Assembly (NCBI GenBank): GCA_047967505.1
Contig: CM106541.1
DNA from: Dipteris shenzhenensis
Taxonomy: Eukaryota > Polypodiophyta > Polypodiopsida > Gleicheniales
Length of the DNA: 64,000 nt
Reading direction: 5' to 3' (one strand)
Below, piece after piece: positions 59,432 to 64,000 of this stretch. The translations under genes and the position numbers were made by a program. How positions within the stretch are numbered: position 1 is the stretch's first letter; the number at the start of each line of letters is the position of its first letter. Under the pieces are notes generated by a model. The model made no database searches and had not been told where the DNA came from. It worked only from the letters and a program-made list of their open reading frames with translations.

Positions 59432-62400
59432 CTACATATCTTCGTGGTCTTTATCTGAGGCAAGGTCAGTGTCATATCCATCTTCTTCAGCTTCCTTACT
59501 ATCACTGGTGTCCTCACTATCATATCCAGAGCTTTCAGCATTTTCATCATCTTTCTTGCTCTCATCATACATGACCATCTCTATGTCAGCATCCTCTTCA
59601 TGTGAGATCGGACCTTTCTTATCATACTTTATTGTGAGAGAAGCCACGGTATCAAGGTATTCCAAGCAAGCAGGGCTCTCAATAATATTTACATGGTGTC
59701 CTTTTCTGATAAGAGCTTCAAACAAATGTCCCATTCGACACAATGTGACTTCCCATCCGGACGGCAGCAAAAATTCCATCATACTAATTAAAAGATCAGC
59801 ACTTTTTGCTGGCCTTTCATAGTGATTTGCATTGTGATGGAGGGGACCTGGAGCTTCATGCTCTTCTAGCAGTAGTTGCAATCTCTTTGCATTCCCTCTT
59901 ATGTTGTTCTATAAGGAGTGATCATTGTAAGGGCTCTTCATGCACAAGAAAAAGGTTTCAAGACACTGTATCTTGAGACTGCATTCTTTCTTGTCCCTTT
60001 TTCTTAAGTATATACCATTGTAAATCTTAAGCTCATTGCCATATTGTTTTTCTAGGGTAGCAGACATTTTTTCCTTGTCATCTTTATTAGCAAATATGAC
60101 TATGTTACATAGTCCCACTCTACCAATGGTGGTATGTAATATTCTGTCAAGGAGTTGACGAATGTCATCCGGTGATATTTCATAGACAAAGAAAAGCTGA
60201 GGCCTCTCCCAAGCAGTGTCGTCGGACAAAAAATCATTCAAAGAAACTCCCTTGCACTCAACACTCTTTCCAGACTCTGAAATGAATTCATGTATGAAAA
60301 AAAAGCCCTTGTTCAAAGTTTTTTCTTTTCTGAGAGTGTGCTTATTGATGACTTTTTGTGCATATGCATACACATTTTCCGAAATGTCACTTGTCATAAA
60401 AGGAGTAATTTCAGATCCATCATCTTCTACCTTCACCCATTTATGTGCCCAAGCCTTCTGTTTAGCTGACGGTAAAGCTGATGCCATCTGCCTCACAATT
60501 CTATGATCAATTTTACATTGGCTAATTGGAATATTTTTTTCTGCCAACAAATATTCAATTGCACTCTTTACTGCATCACGCTTGACCTGTTGGATGACGC
60601 AATCTTCCATGCAATGATCTTTATCCTTTTTGCCAAAAAACCATTCTTTGGACATTAATTTCTCTACAGCAAGACTTGCGTATTTGTCTGGTAAGTTTCT
60701 TAGAGGCCTCCACATCCGAGCTGTCATCTCTTTTTTCTCAATCTTCTTTGCCTTGTCTTTAATCAATGATGGAGCCTCATATGTGACGTCTCCTTTCTCA
60801 CATGCAAGACACACGTCTTTGATCTGATGAAAAACTTCATCACTATGGAAAAGTATGCTTGTGTAGTCTTGATACCTATCCCTTACTGTCTTAAAGCTTG
60901 TAATCACCTCTGCCCTTTCCTGCTTTCCCCTTGGTACAATGGCACTCAAGCATGTGTAGAAGTCAACAAGATTATCCGCTTCCACTTTAGTTGCAGTTCT
61001 TTTGAGAGTGGTCATAGGAGAATGAAAAGTTCTCCATATGGTCCTAGCTTTGAGCAACATCTCTAAAGTGGAGGTGATTTTTCGTAGTGCATAAATGTCA
61101 TAATTAATTCTTTCCGATTCAATCAAATATTTTTTCTCGTTCTTGAAGATACAAATGCATGCAGAATAGTAGTGAAATTGAGGCACACTCACGAAGGTTT
61201 GATAAGTAATTTCTCCTTTGTTGTATGCCTCTCTAGAGCACTCATTACAAGCATAGGCATAGTGCTGACCATCTATTGCCTCAAATGTGCAATGAGCTAA
61301 GAAATTTCTCTTGGCATCCTTTATATGTCATTCTGGATCATTCACTGAACTCTGTCCTTCTTGAAGTGAGGGAACTTGTTTTCCGAGGAACTTAGTGAAT
61401 TACATCTCAAAATCTATAGGCTAAGAGAAATTGATGGATTGAGTATAATCTCTCATGACTGGCCAAAATGCTCTTGGACAGAGTACCAAATTAGAAACAA
61501 CTGGTTTTTTTCCATCAATCAAAGCTTGAAAAATCTTTTCAGCATAGACAATATCTAAGCTTCTACTATTGGTGAAGACACTTGCTTTGACCACCGTTGA
61601 AGCATGTATAACTTGAGTCTTCTAGCCCCATATATATCTTGGATCCTCATCTGTCACAGCCTCATTCAAGCGAAGATTTAGGTTCTTCATTGATAACATT
61701 TCTGCTTCTAGATCTGACTCCATTTCAAGACCCTCTGCATCCTCTTCGTGTTCTTCCTCTTCTCTTCTTTGCCCTTTCTTTGTATATGAACGACCTCTTT
61801 TTTGAGTTATAGGACTTGGAACTGTAGCTCGTGAAGTACTTGCCTTTTGCATTTGACATCGAGGTTTATTTTTTAGGGGCTCTATGTGAACTGCTTTAGA
61901 TCGCCCTACTTCTTCTTCTATTGCCTCAACTTCAGGTATACTTAAGGGCTTCACTTGTTTTGTTATTCCATCAACTTCATGAGTTACACCATCTAAGTGA
62001 GTAATACCATGAACAAGAGATGTGTGTGCATGTCCTGTCTTATCTGATGCATGTCGTGTCTCACTCAATTCAATTTCCATTTGAGATGCATATGCATGTC
62101 CTGTATCATCTGATGCATGTCCTATCTCCACCAATTCAATTCCTGTCTTAGATGTAGATCCCTTGTAAGCATCCACGTGTACAAGACCCTCATCCAATGC
62201 TACAATGTGTTCTGTCTCATCCACTCCAGTTCCTCTCTCATTTGTATTACCATGAACCAGGTCTACATGGTGTGTCTCATCACTTCCTTTCTCATGTGTG
62301 GATTCTTGCACCTTAGGTCCCTCCAATGAAGTTGAACCTTGTTCAATGACACCCTGAAAGTATTCAAGGATAATCTTTGACTGCATTTTTCTTGCTTCCT

Positions 62401-62830
62401 CAATGGGAAATTCCTCCCACACATGTTGGAGGATCTCCAATGCAGGAACCAATTTAGGAAATCTAGGTGCTTTTGGCGGCGGCATCACAAAGTGCATTGC
62501 ATCTTTCTTAGAAAGAAGAAACAATCTGTTGCTCATTCTTAACTTTGTGTAAATCATCATTGTACTGCTATCTTTTTCAATTTTTATTCCTAGTAAGGTG
62601 CCCCCTTGAATCAAATTGCTCTTTGAGAAAGATACATTTGATGCCCACTCATCTTTCTCCAACTCTCTCTTTGTCATCACTAGAATGAGATTTCCTTTAC
62701 TTAATACCAAGGACCATGCTTTCTTTGTTGTGTCAATAACAGTCCAGTTTGTGAAGTCCTTTGGGGCATAAATTCTTCCATTGTATTTCAGTGTCATACC
62801 ATTGACAAATGTTGTAGCCTCAAGATCCAT
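59432..62830 (-). pseudogene. 1,133-codon unknown frame with five internal stops; possible degenerate methyltransferase fold
   Basis: A single minus-strand frame starts MDLEATTFVNGMTLKYNGR and runs 3.4 kb without an indel, broken by TAG 61622-61624, TAG 61421-61423, TAA 61400-61402, TGA 61328-61330 and TAG 59909-59911. Residues 1-170 look globular. Residues 170-280 hold degenerate repeats (GHASDDTGHA-like), followed by an acidic/basic linker. A Cys-rich part (AHCTFEAIDGQHYAYACNEC, later CLAC) may bind zinc. The last third pairs LLDRILHTT, CNIVIFANKDD and SLKIQCLETFFLCMK with ERPAKSADLLISMMEF, GHLFEALIRKGHHVNIIES and CLEYLDTV. That order resembles permuted (beta-type) N6-adenine/N4-cytosine DNA methyltransferases, but DPPY and the Gly-rich motif I are not conserved. 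I do not recognise the whole protein. Confidence 0.6.
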
Positions 62831-62834
62831 CCTA

Positions 62835-63680
62835 TATTAAAGCACAACACAAATTTTAGGTACTTTGACAAACCACAATTACTTTGATAAATCAAAAGTA
62901 CAATGAGTCCCATTAATACACCTCAAGTTTTTATTCTTCCCAATCGTATAAGTGTTAATTTCATGCTTTGGGAATAGCCTAAAAGGCTTTACAAGGCTTA
63001 GACACATGCATAAATGTGAAAAAAATTAAGGATTTACAATGATCTCCGAATATAAATTTGAAGTCTGTCAGATATAAGTGCAAAATGCTCTGTCAACTCC
63101 CGCAACTGATATAAGTGTAAAATGCTCTGTCAACTCCCACAACTGGTACAAATATAATCTGCTATGTCTAGTCCCTTAACTGATTCAATTGTAATCTGTC
63201 ATGTCCACTGATACAACTTTCAATCATCTTGAAAGTTTAAAAACCTTGATCATTGCTTAAATGGTAGGACTGACTCTAATTAGGAACTGAGTGTTAAACC
63301 GAATGTGAACGAATGGACTGACTCTAATTAGGAACTAGTCGGGAAATTTTGAGCATGGCTTTGATTGGTTTTTTTGGAGTTCTCTCCTCTAAGGACAAAC
63401 TAATCTATGCTAATCTAGACTACACCAATCATCGAAGCGAAGAAAAGCAACAAATAATTTATTTTCCATTGTTCTTTTTAATATCCTTAGGTTGCGAATT
63501 AAAAGCAAAAAATAATCTATTTTCCATTATTCTTTTTAATACACTCAGGTTGCGATTTTAAAGAAGATAAAATTTATATTTTCAAAAACTAATTTACTTA
63601 CAACTCATAAGAATTGAACATTCACATTAATAAGAAGTTAAAATCTTAATAAATTTGAATTTAAATAATAAAAACTACAA
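62835..63680. repeat. Short tandem duplications upstream of the long frame
   Basis: 'AAATGCTCTGTCAACTCCC' with neighbours is repeated at about 63082 and 63119, with diverged copies to 63220. 'GGACTGACTCTAATTAGGAAC' occurs at about 63267 and 63314. 'TTTCCATT(G/A)TTCTTTTTAATA' occurs at about 63462 and 63520. No gene recognised. Confidence 0.7.
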
Positions 63681-63689
63681 ATTTAATTT

Positions 63690-64000
63690 GACTCCAAATC
63701 CTAAACCCTAAACCCTAAACCCTAAACCCAAATCCCTAAACCCTAAACCCTAACTCAAAACCTTAAAACCCTAAAACCTAACCCCAAAACCCTAAACCCT
63801 AAACCCAAACCTCAAAACCCTAAATCCTAAACCCTAAACCCAAACCTCAAAACCCTAAATCCTAAACCCTAAACCCAAACCCCCAAACCCTAAACCCTAA
63901 CCCCCAAATCCTAAACCCTAATCCCTAAACCTTGAATCCCAAAACCTAAACCCTAAACCCTAAACGCTAACCCCCAAATACTAATGCCCTAAACACTAAC
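63690..64000. repeat. Degenerate CCCTAAA telomere-like array
   Basis: Perfect CCCTAAA heptamers are interspersed with variants (CCCAAAC, CCCTAAT, AACCCC) over at least 310 bp to the window edge. At a right-hand chromosome end the plus strand should read TTTAGGG. The orientation and heterogeneity indicate an interstitial telomere-like tract, not the chromosome end. Confidence 0.85.

Noticed and set aside
59909-61192. Independent gene starting at 61192
   Set aside because: The codon there is GTG, not ATG, and the same frame continues upstream with coding-like sequence; it is part of the longer interrupted frame.
59432-62830. All stops being C-to-T changes as proof of editing or deamination
   Set aside because: Every stop codon is one C-to-T step from a Gln or Arg codon, so this carries no evidence without aligned homologues.
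63690-64000. True chromosome-end telomere
   Set aside because: The plus strand would have to read TTTAGGG at a right-hand terminus, and the repeats are too heterogeneous.

Overview
This is nuclear DNA from a land plant: a gene-poor, repeat-rich stretch of a large genome. The plant call rests on two copies of a NEN-type DEDDh exonuclease gene (a plant family), on degenerate LTR retrotransposons with initiator-Met-tRNA-like primer sites, and on CCCTAAA-type telomere-like repeats at the right end. The long GA/TG microsatellites and decayed Ty3 and Ty1 elements would suit a fern or another large-genome non-flowering plant, but I cannot name the species. There are no bacterial-style operons.

Layout. 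1-5.4 kb: GA microsatellites, a 71-codon unknown ORF, and a decayed Ty1/copia-like element with a visible primer-binding site. 5.4-8.3 kb: NEN copy 1 (minus, six exons), with a 241-bp insertion at its start. 9.4-10.1 kb: a broken PIF/Harbinger transposase. 11.4-18.9 kb: Ty3/gypsy remains, mostly one minus-strand element (gag, protease, RT, RNase H, integrase). 19-23 kb: minisatellites and a 370-bp G-rich tract. 23.6-24.9 kb: more Ty3 fragments. 25.4-28.6 kb: NEN copy 2 (minus), the other half of a duplication about 20 kb apart, with a one-base frameshift. 28.8-38 kb: mostly anonymous DNA with tandem duplications and a 380-bp TG/CA-rich tract. 38.4-39.2 kb: a complete miniature LTR element (TRIM) with target-site duplication. 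39.5-43.5 kb: a complete 4.07-kb LTR element with no recognisable pol, nested in a repeat family whose other copy is a 360-bp palindrome at 43.7-44.0 kb. 48.9-52.0 kb: a truncated Ty3 gag-pol. 52.9-53.9 kb: a truncated Ty1/copia. 54.4-56.8 kb: two divergently oriented members of a small unknown protein family among local duplications. 57.0-62.8 kb: the least explained part, all on the minus strand. 63.7-64.0 kb: degenerate telomere-like repeats.

The most interesting region is 57.0-62.8 kb. One reading frame of 1,133 codons (62830 to 59432) runs without a frameshift but carries five in-frame stops before its last codon. Its C-terminal third may be a permuted, degenerate DNA-methyltransferase-like fold (my inference). 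Downstream is a gene segment made of two tandem copies of a four-exon C48 (Ulp1-like) cysteine-peptidase unit with matching intron positions and phases. In the first copy His, Gln and Cys are present. In the second the Cys is Ser and there are two stops. I do not recognise this architecture.

No tRNA, rRNA or CRISPR feature was recognised. Gene models were built by hand from frame, splice dinucleotides and comparison between duplicated copies; no database was consulted.
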